From positions 930,001-994,000 of the forward strand of contig CAVPMY010000005.1 in the NCBI GenBank assembly GCA_963706685.1: a stretch of 64,000 bases of DNA. Reading direction: 5' to 3'. Position 1 is the stretch's first letter. Every line of letters starts with the position of its first letter. Under the pieces are notes generated by a model. That model ran no database searches and was not told the origin of the DNA. It saw only the letters and a program-made list of their open reading frames with translations. The DNA comes from CADEEN01 sp963706685 (GTDB taxonomy: Bacteria; Pseudomonadota; Gammaproteobacteria; Burkholderiales; Burkholderiaceae_C). Positions 42,619 to 54,380 of the stretch are shown here, piece after piece. A program made the translations under genes and the position numbers.

Positions 42619-44397
42619 TCAGAAGTTCTCTTGCACGGCGGGGCCGGCGACGATCTGCGGCTTGACGTCGAGGTTCGGCGGCACGCCTTGCGCGCGCAGC
42701 GTCTGCGCGACCACGCGGCTGAAAACCGGTGCCGCCACGGCGCCGCCATAGTGCTTGCCGGCGCTCGGCTCGTCGACCATCACGGCGACGATCACACGCG
42801 GCTGGTCGATCGGCGACAGGCCGACGAACCACGAGCGGTACTTGTCCTTGGCGTAGCCCTCGCCTTCTTGCTTGTGGGCCGTGCCGCTCTTGCCGCCGAC
42901 CGAGTAGCCCATGGTCTGGGCGAGCGGCGCCGTGCCCTCGGGGCCGGCGGCCAGTTGCAGCATGCCGCGCAACGTGCGCGCCGTCTCGGGCTTGAAGACG
43001 CGCTCGCCGACAGGCGCCTGGGACTGCCTGACCATCGTCACCGGAATCACTTCGCCGTCGTGCGCGAACACGGTGTACGAGCGCGCCATCTGCAGCAACG
43101 ATGCCGACAGGCCGTAGCCATAGGCCAGCCGCGATTGATCGACCGGCTTCCAGGCCTTGGCCGGTCGCAGCTTGCCGCTGGCCACACCGGGAAAGGACAG
43201 CTCGGGCTTGGTGCCGAAACCCAGCGCGTTGTAGAGCGCCCACATCTCGCTGGCCGGCAATTGCATGGCGAGTTTGGCTGCTCCGACGTTGCTCGACTTC
43301 TGCACGATCTGCGTCACCGACATGCGCGCGCGCGGGTGGACATCGGTCACCGCACGGCCGCCGACGGAGAACGACGCCGTGTCGAGCATGGTGTCGGGCG
43401 TGACGCGGCCGCTGTCGAGCGAGATGCCGGCAATGAAGGGCTTCATCGTCGAGCCGGGCTCGAAGATGTCGATCAGCGCTCGGTTGCGCATCTGCTCGGT
43501 GTTGATGTTGCGCCGCTTGGCCGGGTCGTAGCTCGGGTAGTTGGCCAGCGCCAGCACTTCGCCGCTCTGCGCATCGATCACGACGACGCTGCCGCCCTTG
43601 GCCTTGTTCTCGAGCACGGCCTGCTTGATGTGCTGGTAGGCAAAGTACTGCACCTTGGCGTCGATCGTCAGTTCGAGATCGCGGCCATCGGTGGGTGCAA
43701 CCTTGTCGCCGATCGACTCGACGACGCGCCCGAGGCGGTCCTTGACGACCATGCGCGAGCCATCCCTGCCCTGCAGGCGATCCTGGAACGACAGCTCCAC
43801 GCCCTCCTGGCCACGGTCATCGACGTCGGTGAAGCCGACCACATGCGCCGCCGCTTCGCCCTCGGGGTACTTGCGCCGGAACTCGCGGGCCTCGTGGACG
43901 CCCTTGATGCCGAGCTGGCTGATCTGCTGCCACGTCGCGTCGTCGACCTGGCGCTTCAGCCACGCGAATCGCGCACTGGTGTCGCCGAGCTTCTTTTCCA
44001 CGTCGGCCGGCGGCAGATCGAGCAGGCGCGCGAGTGCGCGCTTTTGCTCGCGTGTGGCCTGCACGTCTTTCGGGATCGCCCACACCGAAGGCACCGGCAC
44101 GGAGGTGGCGAGCAGCGCGCCATGGCGGTCAGTGATGCGGCCGCGGCTGGCGCGCAACTCCTGCTGGAAGGCGTAGCGCTTCTCGCCCTGGTCGAGATAG
44201 AACTGGTTGTCGACAATCTGGATCGACACCGCGCGCGCGACCAGCACGCAAGAGCCGAGGCCGACCAGCGCGACCACGAACTTGCTGCGCCACGGCGGCG
44301 TCTTCGAGGCCAGCAGCGGGCTGGTCGAGTAGGTGACGCTGCGGCTGACCGCGCCCGCTTTCGCCTTGTCCCTGACCTTCGATTGCAGCCACTTCAT
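42619..44397 (-). CDS. ftsI: Septal peptidoglycan transpeptidase PBP3
   Basis: 592 aa class B penicillin-binding protein. One N-terminal membrane helix (FVVALVGLGSCVLVARAV, ~40-57), a PBP dimerisation domain, then the transpeptidase domain with S316TMK, SSN (368-370) and KSGT (503-506). It cross-links septal peptidoglycan as FtsW's partner. The ATG overlaps the ftsL stop. Confidence 0.97.
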   Translation of the reverse strand: MKWLQSKVRDKAKAGAVSRSVTYSTSPLLASKTPPWRSKFVVALVGLGSCVLVARAVSIQIVDNQFYLDQGEKRYAFQQELRASRGRITDRHGALLATSVPVPSVWAIPKDVQATREQKRALARLLDLPPADVEKKLGDTSARFAWLKRQVDDATWQQISQLGIKGVHEAREFRRKYPEGEAAAHVVGFTDVDDRGQEGVELSFQDRLQGRDGSRMVVKDRLGRVVESIGDKVAPTDGRDLELTIDAKVQYFAYQHIKQAVLENKAKGGSVVVIDAQSGEVLALANYPSYDPAKRRNINTEQMRNRALIDIFEPGSTMKPFIAGISLDSGRVTPDTMLDTASFSVGGRAVTDVHPRARMSVTQIVQKSSNVGAAKLAMQLPASEMWALYNALGFGTKPELSFPGVASGKLRPAKAWKPVDQSRLAYGYGLSASLLQMARSYTVFAHDGEVIPVTMVRQSQAPVGERVFKPETARTLRGMLQLAAGPEGTAPLAQTMGYSVGGKSGTAHKQEGEGYAKDKYRSWFVGLSPIDQPRVIVAVMVDEPSAGKHYGGAVAAPVFSRVVAQTLRAQGVPPNLDVKPQIVAGPAVQENF

Positions 44398-44759
44398 GGG
44401 GTCAGTCCCGTGGGCGTCGAGGCCCGGGCCAGGCCGGGCCCGCCGCCCGCGGCGGCCATGGGCAGTTGGGTCGGCCCGCCATCGGCTTGCGCCGCGGAGA
44501 CGTCGGGCACATAGATCGTCACCGCGGGCGTGGCCACGCGCATGGCCAGGCGCTCGCGCGCGGTGCGCTCGACGCGGGCATTGGTTGCCGCGGCCTGGCG
44601 CTCGGCTTCGAGGCGCTTGGATTCGACGTCGAGCTTGGCGCTTTCGTTCTTCGCGCGGTCGAGCTCGGTGTACAGGCGCCGCGAGTCGTAGGCGGTGCGC
44701 ACGAGATACAGACTGGACAGGACCAGCGCAACGACGAGCAAGGTATTGAACCGAGTCAT
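44394..44759 (-). CDS. ftsL: Cell division protein FtsL
   Basis: 121 aa bitopic protein. One helix (TLLVVALVLSSLYLVRTAY, ~6-24), then a periplasmic coiled coil (ELDRAKNESAKLDVESKRLE, ERTARERLAM) and a Gly/Pro/Ala-rich tail of about 35 residues. It forms the FtsQLB complex. Position between rsmH and ftsI is the standard one. Confidence 0.93.
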   Translation of the reverse strand: MTRFNTLLVVALVLSSLYLVRTAYDSRRLYTELDRAKNESAKLDVESKRLEAERQAAATNARVERTARERLAMRVATPAVTIYVPDVSAAQADGGPTQLPMAAAGGGPGLARASTPTGLTP

Positions 44760-44764
44760 ACCGG

Positions 44765-44832
44765 CCTCCGCCGAGCCGTCGCAAGGAGGCCGACGCCCCC
44801 TCGGGGGGCCGCGAGCAACACGAGCTCGGGGG
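44765..44832 (-). repeat. Hairpin element between rsmH and ftsL
   Basis: The minus strand holds GGCCCCCCGAGGGGGC (44796-44811) and GCCTCC...GGAGGC arms around 44763-44792. It sits immediately after the rsmH stop and before the ftsL ATG, and resembles the spacers before murG and ddlB and at 6.8 kb. Confidence 0.55.
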
Positions 44833-45762
44833 TCAAGCGCCACTCCTCTCGGCGACGCGCAGGATCGCCGAGCGTGCACGCGGGTTCGCGGCAATTTCCT
44901 CGACGCTCGGCTTGATGCGGGCAATCGCCTTCAAGCGCATCGCCTTCGGTGGCGCGAACGGCGCACGGCGATCGACGATGTCGCGGCTTTCGCGCGCGAT
45001 GAACTCCTTGACGCGGCGGTCTTCGAGCGAGTGGAAAGCGATCACGGCCAGACGGGCACCCGGTGCGAGCAAATTGAGCGAAGCCTTCAGCCCTTCATCG
45101 AGGGCCTCAAGCTCGGCGTTGATGAAAATCCGAAGAGCCTGAAACGTGCGCGTTGCAGGGTCCTGGCCCGCTTCGCGGGTGCGGACCGCACGAGCCACGA
45201 GTTGGGAAAGCTCATGGGTCGTGCGTACGGGGTGCCCGCTCTCGCGCCGAGCCACAAGCGCCTTTGCAATCGGTCGAGCAAACCGTTCTTCGCCATAGTC
45301 CTTGATGACCTCGCTGAGTCGGCGCTCGTCAGCACGCGCCAGAAAATCGGCGGCACTCTCGCCGCGGGTCGTGTCCATGCGCATGTCCAGCGGCGCATCG
45401 AAGCGAAAACTGAAACCCCGCGCCGGGTTGTCGATCTGCGGCGAACTGACGCCCAGATCGAGCAGCAAGCCATTGATCGTCTCGATGCCCATCGCCGCCA
45501 AAGCCTCGCTCATCTGTGCGAAGTTCGCGTGAAGGATCGAGAACCGCGGATCGCTGCGCTGCAATTCGCCGGCGGCCGCCACCGCATCCGGATCGCGGTC
45601 GAGCGCGATCACGCGGCCCGTCGGCGACAGGCGCGACAGCAGCAGCCGCGAATGCCCGCCGCGCCCGAACGTGCCATCGACGTAGACGCCGCCGGCCTCC
45701 GTCACCAGCGCGTCGATCGCTTCGGTGAGGAGAACGGTGTGGTGCTGCCATTCGCCGGCCAC
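44833..45762 (-). CDS. rsmH: 16S rRNA (cytosine1402-N4)-methyltransferase
   Basis: 309 aa. HHTVLLTEAIDAL at the N-terminus, the SAM-binding VDGTFGRGGHSRLLL, ALDRDPDAVAAA, LLLDLGVSSPQIDNPARGFS and VIAFHSLEDRRVKEFI are family signatures. It modifies C1402 in the ribosomal P site. It starts with GTG at 45762, directly after the mraZ stop. Confidence 0.96.
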   Translation of the reverse strand: MAGEWQHHTVLLTEAIDALVTEAGGVYVDGTFGRGGHSRLLLSRLSPTGRVIALDRDPDAVAAAGELQRSDPRFSILHANFAQMSEALAAMGIETINGLLLDLGVSSPQIDNPARGFSFRFDAPLDMRMDTTRGESAADFLARADERRLSEVIKDYGEERFARPIAKALVARRESGHPVRTTHELSQLVARAVRTREAGQDPATRTFQALRIFINAELEALDEGLKASLNLLAPGARLAVIAFHSLEDRRVKEFIARESRDIVDRRAPFAPPKAMRLKAIARIKPSVEEIAANPRARSAILRVAERSGA

Positions 45763-46203
45763 TCACAACACCATGTCGCGCATCGACTCGGGAATGCCCG
45801 ATGCCGATTGCGTGGCTTCGTGCGCGTCCAGGCGCGCCTTGTCCCAGAGCTCGAAGCGCGTGCCCATGCCGCACAGGACCACGTCGCGCTCGATCGATGC
45901 CCACTCGCGCAGCTCGGGCGCGATCAGCACGCGCGAGGCGGCGTCGATCTCCACATGGGAGACGCTGCCGAGGAACAGGCGGCGCACGTCGTCTGCCGAC
46001 ATCGGCATCGCCATCAGCTTGTCGCGAAAGGCCTCCCACGCCGGGCGCGGGAAGATCGTCAGGCAGCGGCGAAAACTCTTGGTGACGCTGAGCTGGTCGC
46101 CGCACAGGGCCTTGAGCGTCTCGCGATAGCGGGTCGGAATGGCCAAGCGCCCCTTGCCATCGAGCAAAAGGATCGGCCCCCCATCAAGAATCAGCTCAGT
46201 CAC
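45763..46203 (-). CDS. mraZ: Transcriptional regulator MraZ
   Basis: 146 aa with the two SpoVT-AbrB half-domains (LLDGKGRLAIPTRYRETL and ISRVLI-like ASRVLIAPELREWA). MraZ binds repeats upstream of its own gene and represses the dcw cluster. GTG at 46203 is the start (GTG ACT GAG). The predicted operator and promoter lie 5-62 bp upstream. Confidence 0.94.
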   Translation of the reverse strand: MTELILDGGPILLLDGKGRLAIPTRYRETLKALCGDQLSVTKSFRRCLTIFPRPAWEAFRDKLMAMPMSADDVRRLFLGSVSHVEIDAASRVLIAPELREWASIERDVVLCGMGTRFELWDKARLDAHEATQSASGIPESMRDMVL

Positions 46204-46207
46204 GCCG

Positions 46208-46237
46208 TAGAATCCCACAAATCTGCACTTATTCCCA
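46208..46237 (-). promoter_or_regulatory. MraZ operator: three 10-bp boxes
   Basis: On the minus strand TGGGAATAAG, TGCAGATTTG and TGGGATTCTA follow one another with no gap. This is the MraZ box pattern TGGGN-N5, with the middle copy degenerate. The first box overlaps the last base of the -10 element, which fits autorepression. Confidence 0.7.
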
Positions 46238-46265
46238 CTGTAGCGGGGGCAGATCGGGGCGTCAA
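46237..46265 (-). promoter_or_regulatory. Sigma70 promoter of the dcw cluster
   Basis: Minus strand -35 TTGACG (46265-46260), 17-bp spacer, -10 TACAGT (46242-46237). Transcription should start near 46230, about 27 bp before the mraZ GTG. Upstream DNA to about 46,330 is AT-rich for this genome, an UP-element-like feature. Confidence 0.72.
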
Positions 46266-46509
46266 CGGCCCTAGGAAGAAAAACCAATCAAATCAAGCAC
46301 TTAGAGCCACAATTTGAGGCAACTTCCAGTTTGAATCCATTGTAAAAACATAGACATGCAGTTGTCATTGAATGCGATTCATCAACTCGACATTTTTGTG
46401 AACAGTTGAAACAGCGGGTAAAGCGCGTTCTGCCCGCGAATTCGACGTCCGCAAAGCACAGGGCCGCTCAGCGAGCGGCCCTGTATGCAGCAACAGCGTT
46501 TGGCGCTGG
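46266..46509. other. Intergenic region between mraZ and the RhlE-like gene
   Basis: AT-rich for this genome (about 46,270-46,410), with no convincing ORF. It holds the upstream part of the mraZ promoter and the hairpin terminator of the helicase gene at 46458-46484. Confidence 0.6.
46458..46484 (-). terminator. Hairpin terminator of the RhlE-like gene
   Basis: Perfect 11-bp stem ACAGGGCCGCT / AGCGGCCCTGT with a 5-base loop, 26 bp past the helicase stop on the minus strand, followed by GCTTTGCGG. The palindrome would work in either direction. Confidence 0.75.
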
Positions 46510-47823
<1,314 letters not shown>

Positions 47824-47952
47824 CGGTGACTTTCTCTGACTCGGTTGGGCGCGTCTATACGAATGACGTGCCGCGGGGCATCGCCGCCAACCGAGATTCG
47901 AGAAGCGCCGCGAGGATCGGGCGCGAGAGAAGGTCAGAGGGGATGAACGAAA

Positions 47953-47980
47953 GCGGCTTCGGGAGGTTTCCCGAAGCCGC
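47953..47980. other. Strong inverted repeat between the divergent rhlE and nnrU genes
   Basis: Perfect 12-bp arms GCGGCTTCGGGA / TCCCGAAGCCGC with a 4-base loop. It lies 130 bp upstream of the helicase start and 74 bp upstream of nnrU, where no gene ends. It could be a 5'-UTR structure, an operator, or the terminator of a short unannotated RNA. Confidence 0.6.
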
Positions 47981-48053
47981 GGGTCGCATTGTAGGTGAAT
48001 ACGTTAATCTGCGCTGGAGTCACCACTCCAACACCCCTTGACAGGTTCACCCC

Positions 48054-48638
48054 ATGACTGCTCTGGTCCTCGGACTCGTCCTGTTTCTCGGCATCCATTC
48101 GGTGCGCATCGTCGCCGACGGCATGCGCAGCGCCTTCATCGCACAGCGCGGCGAGAAAGCCTGGAAAGGCTTGTACACCGTGCTCTCGCTGGCCGGCTTT
48201 GCTCTGCTGGTCTGGGGCTACGGCCAGGCGCGCCAGCAGCCCGTCGAGCTCTGGGGCGCGCCGCCGGTCTGGACCAGGCACGTCGCTTCGCTGCTGACGC
48301 TGATCGCCTTCGTGCTGCTCGCGGCAGCCTACGTCCCAGGCAACGCCATCAAGGCCAGGCTGCACCACCCGATGACCGGCGGCGTCAAGGTCTGGGCGTT
48401 TGCGCACCTGATCGCCAACAACACGCTGGCCGATCTGCTGCTGTTCGGCGGTTTTCTCGTCTGGTCGATCCTGCTCTTCCTCAGCGCGCGGCGTCGCGAT
48501 CGCGACGCCGGCAAGATCTACCCGCCGGGCAGCGCCTCACGCACCGCGCTGACGGTCGTCGTCGGCGCGTTGCTGTGGGCTGCATTTGCGTTCTGGGCGC
48601 ATGGCTGGCTGATCGGCGTCAAACCCTTTGGCGGGTAG
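48054..48638 (+). CDS. nnrU: NnrU-family membrane protein
   Basis: 194 aa with about five or six hydrophobic helices. The start LVLGLVLFLGIHSVRIVADG, KGLYTVLSLAGFALLVWGYG and HPMTGGVKVWAFAHLIANNT with LADLLLFGGFLVW are typical NnrU features. Despite its name (nitric-oxide-linked in denitrifiers) the family is widespread and resembles isoprenoid-modifying membrane enzymes; no denitrification genes are nearby. Confidence 0.87.
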   Translation: MTALVLGLVLFLGIHSVRIVADGMRSAFIAQRGEKAWKGLYTVLSLAGFALLVWGYGQARQQPVELWGAPPVWTRHVASLLTLIAFVLLAAAYVPGNAIKARLHHPMTGGVKVWAFAHLIANNTLADLLLFGGFLVWSILLFLSARRRDRDAGKIYPPGSASRTALTVVVGALLWAAFAFWAHGWLIGVKPFGG

Positions 48639-48689
48639 TGTCGCCCCAGGTCCCCTCGCCTGAGGCGCGCTCGACCTGGCCCGGTCGAA

Positions 48690-50256
48690 TCAAGCGTACT
48701 TGACTTTGACGCCCACCATTTTCCGGATCTCGCCGGACTCGATCTTGCGCCAGTATTGAGTGGACTCTTCGCGCACGAACGACATCAGCATGTACAGCCC
48801 GATCACGTTCGGAATCGCCATCGCGAAGATCATCGAATCGGAGAAGTCGATCACCGGGCCCAGGCTCATGCTCGAGCCGATGACGACGCAGACGCAGAAG
48901 AAGAACTTGAAGACCAGCTCCATCGACTTGCCCTCGCCGACCAGATACGTCCACGCCTTGAGGCCGTAGTAGGACCACGAGATCATGGTCGAAAACGCGA
49001 ACAGCAGCACCGCAAGCGCAAGCACGTACGGGAACCATGAGAAGGCGGTCGAGAACGCGGCCGACGTCAATTCGACGCCGGTCAGCCCGCTCGACAGCTG
49101 GCCGCTGATCGTGATCACGAGTGCGGTCATCGTGCAGATGACGACGGTGTCGATGAACGGCTCCAACAGCGACACATAACCTTCGGTGATCGGCTCCTTC
49201 GTCCTCACGGCCGAGTGAGCGATGGCCGCCGAGCCGATGCCGGCCTCGTTCGAAAACGCAGCCCGCTTGAAGCCCTGGATCAGCGCTCCGACCACGCCGC
49301 CGGCAACGCCTGCGCCGGTGAACGCGCCTTCGACGATCTGACCGAACGCCCAGCCGATCTTGTCGTAGTTGGCGGCGATGATGACCAGGCCGGCGGTGAG
49401 GTAGATGACCGCCATGAACGGCACGATCTTCTCGGTCACGCGCGGCGATCGACTTGATGCCGCCGATGATCACTGCCGCGACGATGACCGCCATCACCAG
49501 TCCGAACAGCCAGCCCTTGTCCGCAAGATAGCTGGCGTCGCCGCCGGTGACGTTGACAACCTGCTGGAAGGCCTGATTGGCCTGGAACATGTTGCCGCCG
49601 CCAACCGATCCGCCGATGCAGCAGACCGCGAAGATCACCGCCAGCACCCGGCCGAGGCCTGGCTTGCCTTTGAGCGCGAGGCCCTTTGACAAGTAGTACA
49701 TCGGCCCGCCCGATACGCGGCCGTCCGGATACTCGTTGCGAAACTTCACGCCCAGCGTGCATTCGGTGAACTTCGAGGCCATGCCCAGCAGGCCGGCCAG
49801 GATCATCCAGAAGGTGGCCCCCGGTCCGCCCAGCGACACCGCCACGGCGACACCTGCAATGTTGCCCAGCCCGACCGTGCCGGACAGCGCAGTGGCCAGC
49901 GCCTGAAAGTGCGAGACTTCGCCGGCGTCGTTCGGGTCCGAATAGTCGCCCTTGACCAGCGAGATGGCATGCCCGAACTTGCGGATCTGCGGGAACCCGA
50001 AGTAAAACGTGAAGATCAGCGCCGCAATGATCAGCCAGCCGACGATCAGCGGAAACGCCGTGCCGCCGATCGGCACCGAATAGAAGATGATCCCCGAGAT
50101 GAAGTTCGAGATCGGCGAAATCGCATCGTTGATGCGCTGATCCAGCCCTGCCGCAGGCTGCTGTGCAAACGCAAGCGCCGGCGCCAGCAGGCCAGCGAGC
50201 GCTGCCAAGAGCCGAGCCGGCGCGGCGCGCATCGATGCATGAAGATTCCTGACCAT
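48690..50256 (-). CDS. Sodium:alanine symporter (AGCS family), interrupted by one frameshift
   Basis: Two frames join near 49,437: upstream reading gives GTAFPLIVGWLIIAALIFTF, LSGTVGLGNIAGVAVAVSLG, GGPGATFWMI and GGIKSIA; downstream gives TEKIVPFMAVIYLTAGLVII, FKRAAFSNEAGIGSAAIAHS and a normal C-terminus. Removing one base in GCCGCGCG restores GIKSIA-RVTEKIVPF. The joined protein is ~520 aa with an unusual long N-terminus containing a cleavable-looking signal (LLAALAGLLAPALAFAQ). It imports alanine or glycine with Na+. The start has AAGGAAACC upstream. Confidence 0.85.
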
Positions 50257-50306
50257 GGTGGTTTCCTTGTGTCGTTTGTCGTTGTTGTTGTTGTCGTCCG
50301 CGGCGC

Positions 50307-50756
50307 TCAGGGCACCACCGTGACAGGCACCGGCGAGGCCTGCACCAGCGTCATCGCCAGGCTTCCCAGAATGCGATCGGTGAACTTGTTGCCGCCGGTG
50401 CGACCGACGACGATCACGCTGCCCGGCCGCTCGCCCGCAATCTCGCACAGCAGTTCGCCGGCATGTCCGAACCGCACTTCGTGACTCGCCGCCACGCCCT
50501 GCTCGGCAAGCTGCTTCAAAACCGGCGCAAGGAATTTCTCGGCGCGTTCCATTTCAGCCTTGCGCGTCTTCGAACGTTCGTCCAGTTCCTCGGCAGTGAG
50601 AAAGCTGAATGGCGACCATTCGAGCACGCAGACCACGTGCACTTGGGCCTCGCGATCCTTCGCTCGCGCAATGCTGAACTCCAGCGCCCGGCGAGCGGCG
50701 TCGCTGCCGTCGTAGCCGACGATGAGTGTCGGCGCGGTGCTTGCGTTTGATGTCAT
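50307..50756 (-). CDS. Universal stress protein, UspA family
   Basis: 149 aa. N-terminal TLIVGYDGSDAARRALEFSI and the C-terminal nucleotide-binding pattern VVGRTGGNKFTDRILGS (GxxG-x9-GS) indicate an ATP-binding Usp. VQASPVPVTVV is the typical ending. It is 50 bp upstream of the alanine symporter on the same strand, probably co-transcribed. SD: CTGGAGCAACTC. Confidence 0.9.
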   Translation of the reverse strand: MTSNASTAPTLIVGYDGSDAARRALEFSIARAKDREAQVHVVCVLEWSPFSFLTAEELDERSKTRKAEMERAEKFLAPVLKQLAEQGVAASHEVRFGHAGELLCEIAGERPGSVIVVGRTGGNKFTDRILGSLAMTLVQASPVPVTVVP

Positions 50757-51130
50757 TCTCGAGTTGCTCCAGGAGGTTTGGACCCCCTTAACGCAATCGA
50801 GACCACGAATCCAAATCACCAAAGCAGGCCGCTGTGGATCACCCTAATTCATTCACGGATCGATCGACACCCGGGTTTTCGTGCAGGCCGGAGCCTCTCC
50901 ACGGCAGCGCTTACGTTTGTCAGTTAGTGAAAATCAATCGCCATCGCGGATGGTCGCAAATCAACTGAACGCAGTTCACTTGCGCACACTGCCTGCCGAG
51001 TCGACGGTCCCCGTGCGGTCGCGGCCTCGATCCGGGTAAACCGCAGATCGCCCGTGCTGCCGCAGGCCATCGGCACGAACAGTTGCAAGTCATACTGATG
51101 CGCGTCGTCGCGTCTGGTCTCACTCGCCCC
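50757..51130. other. Divergent intergenic region between the Usp gene and the ABC importer
   Basis: About 370 bp with no convincing gene. It should hold promoters for both directions (for example an AT-rich stretch AGTTAGTGAAAATCAATC near 50922-50940), but I cannot define a -35/-10 pair with confidence. Confidence 0.5.
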
Positions 51131-52144
<1,014 letters not shown>

Positions 52145-52178
52145 CCCGCACCGACGCGCTTTCACCCAGGAGACCCGC

Positions 52179-53465
52179 ATGAACAGATCGACCTTCCTCA
52201 GCACCCTCGTTGCCGCCGCCGCGCTGGCCGGCCTGCCCGCTGCCGCGCAGGCGCAGCAGACGGAGATCTCGTTTTTCTATCCGGTGGCGGTGGGCGGGCC
52301 GATCACCAAGCTGATCGACGAGTACGCAGCCGAATTCACCAAGGACAACCCCGGCATCAAGGTCACGCCGATCTACGCCGGCAGCTACCAGGACACCATC
52401 GTCAAGGCGCTGACGGCGCACAAGTCGGGCACACCGCCGGTGACCTCGGTGGTGCTGTCGACCGACATGTTCACGCTGATCGACGAAGACGCGATCGTGC
52501 CGATCGACAACTTCGTCAAGACCGCCGACGACAAGGCCTGGCTCGGCAGCTTCTACAAGGCCTTCATGCTGAACAGCCGCAGCGGCGGCAAGACCTGGGG
52601 CATTCCGTTCCAGCGCTCGACCGTGGTCCTGTACTACAACAAGGAGCTGTTCAAGGCCGCCGGGCTGGACCCGAACAAGCCGCCGGCCACCTGGGCCGAA
52701 ATGGCCGATGCCGCCAGGAAGCTCACCGTCAAGGACGCCTCGGGCAACGTCACGCAGTACGGCGTGCAGATTCCGTCGAGCGGCTTTCCGTACTGGCTGT
52801 TCCAGGGCCTGGCGATCCAGAACGGCGTCGCGCTGGCCAACGACAGCGGCAACGCGGTCAGGTTCGACGACCCGGCCGTCATCGAGGCGCTGCAATACTG
52901 GATCGACCTGACCAAGCAGGGCGTGCACCCGCCGGGCATCGTCGAATGGGGCACGACGCCGAAGGATTTCTTCGAAAAGAAGGTGGCGATGATGTGGACC
53001 ACCACCGGCAACCTGACCAATGTGCGCAACAACGCCAAGTTCGATTTCGGCGTGGCGATGCTGCCGGCCGGCAAGCAACGCGGCTCGCCCACCGGCGGCG
53101 GCAATTTCTACATCTTCAAGAAGGCCACGCCGGCGCAGCAGGAAGCGGCCTTCAAGTTCGCCCAATGGATGACGCAGCCCGAGCGCGCCGCCAAGTGGAG
53201 CATGGACACCGGCTACGTGGCCACCAGCGAGGCGGCGTACAACACCGCGGCGTTGAAGAAATACGGCACCGAGTTCCCGCCGGCGCTGGTTGCGCGCGAC
53301 CAGTTGCCCTACGCCCTGGCCGAGTTCTCGACGCACGACAACCAGCGCGTCACCAAGGCGCTCAACGACGGCCTGCAGGCCGCGCTGACGGGCACCAAGA
53401 CCGCGGCCGCGGCGATGAAGGATGCCCAGGCCGAGGCCGATCGCGTGCTGCGCAGCTACAAGTGA
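52179..53465 (+). CDS. ugpB: ABC transporter substrate-binding protein, UgpB-like
   Basis: 428 aa. Signal peptide with cleavage near AAAQAQQ (~25). The mature protein is a family 1 solute-binding protein; IPFQRSTVVLYYNKELFKAA, GLDPNKPPATWAEM and SPTGGGNFYIFKKATP fit the glycerol-3-phosphate/UgpB branch. G3P or a glycerophosphodiester is the most likely ligand, but a sugar cannot be excluded. Good SD (AGGAGACCC). Confidence 0.84.
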   Translation: MNRSTFLSTLVAAAALAGLPAAAQAQQTEISFFYPVAVGGPITKLIDEYAAEFTKDNPGIKVTPIYAGSYQDTIVKALTAHKSGTPPVTSVVLSTDMFTLIDEDAIVPIDNFVKTADDKAWLGSFYKAFMLNSRSGGKTWGIPFQRSTVVLYYNKELFKAAGLDPNKPPATWAEMADAARKLTVKDASGNVTQYGVQIPSSGFPYWLFQGLAIQNGVALANDSGNAVRFDDPAVIEALQYWIDLTKQGVHPPGIVEWGTTPKDFFEKKVAMMWTTTGNLTNVRNNAKFDFGVAMLPAGKQRGSPTGGGNFYIFKKATPAQQEAAFKFAQWMTQPERAAKWSMDTGYVATSEAAYNTAALKKYGTEFPPALVARDQLPYALAEFSTHDNQRVTKALNDGLQAALTGTKTAAAAMKDAQAEADRVLRSYK

Positions 53466-53494
53466 TGCACCGACGTGAGTGTGCGTAGCGCGCA

Positions 53495-54380
53495 ATGAGC
53501 TCCCGGCTGTCCGGCAGCACGGCGGTCCACGCCTATCTGCTGCTGCTGCCGGCATTCGTGCTGCTGGTCGCGTTCACGCATTACCCGGCCGTCGCCTCGC
53601 TGATCGACAGCTTCCTGTCCACGCCCCGCGGCTCGCGCCCTTCGGTGTGGGTCGGGCTGGCGAACTACCGGGAGATGGTCGAACGACCCGGTGTTCTGGA
53701 AGGCGGCGACGAACAACCTGTGGTTCGCGCTGGCGACGATTCCGCTGTCGATCGGGCTGGCGCTGGTGATGGCGCTGTGGGTCAACGAGCGCATGGCAGG
53801 ACGCGGCTTCCTGCGCATGGCCTACTTCACGCCGACGGTCTTGCCGATGGTGGCGGTGGCCAACATCTGGCTGTTCTTCTACACCCCGGGCTACGGCCTG
53901 TTGGAGCAGATCACCGGCTGGTTCGGCCTGCCCTCGCACAACTGGCTCGGTGACCAGCGCACGGCACTCGGCGCGGTGACCGTGGTCGCGGTGTGGAAGG
54001 AGGCCGGGTTCTTCATGATCTTCTATCTGGCCGCGCTGCAGAGCCTGAACCCGAGCCTGCGCGAGGCCGCAGCCATCGAAGGGGCGTCGCGCTGGTATTT
54101 CTTCAGGCGCGTGTTGTGGCCGCTGCTGATGCCGACGACGTTGTTCGTGATGGTCAACGCCGTCATCAACGCCGTGCGCATGGTCGACCACATCGTCGTG
54201 CTGACGCGCGGCGGCCCCGACAACGCCTCGACGCTGCTGCTCTACCACCTCTACGAGGTCGGCTTCAAGTTCTGGGACACCGGCTACGCCGCGGCGCTGA
54301 CGATGGTCCTGCTGGCGGTGCTGGCCACGGTGGCGTTGCTGCAGTTCTTCGTGCTCGACCGCAGCGTGCACTACAAGTGA
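53495..54380 (+). CDS. ugpA: ABC transporter permease, UgpA-like, interrupted by one frameshift
   Basis: The first frame (AYLLLLPAFVLLVAFTHYPA, VWVGLANYREMV) continues after about 53,683 in another frame with DPVFWKAATNNLWFALATIP, FTPTVLPMVAVANIWLFFY and the EAA loop LREAAAIEGASRWYFFRRV. Deleting one A in GTCGAACGAC gives MVDDPVFWKA and a normal ~294-aa six-helix permease. The 3' end overlaps the next gene (GTGA). Confidence 0.83.

Noticed and set aside
46204..46287. A longer mraZ starting upstream of the GTG at 46203.
   Set aside because: The extension (CPRYSGNKCRF-like) would be read from the promoter and operator DNA, so it cannot be translated from the mapped -10/-35 start.
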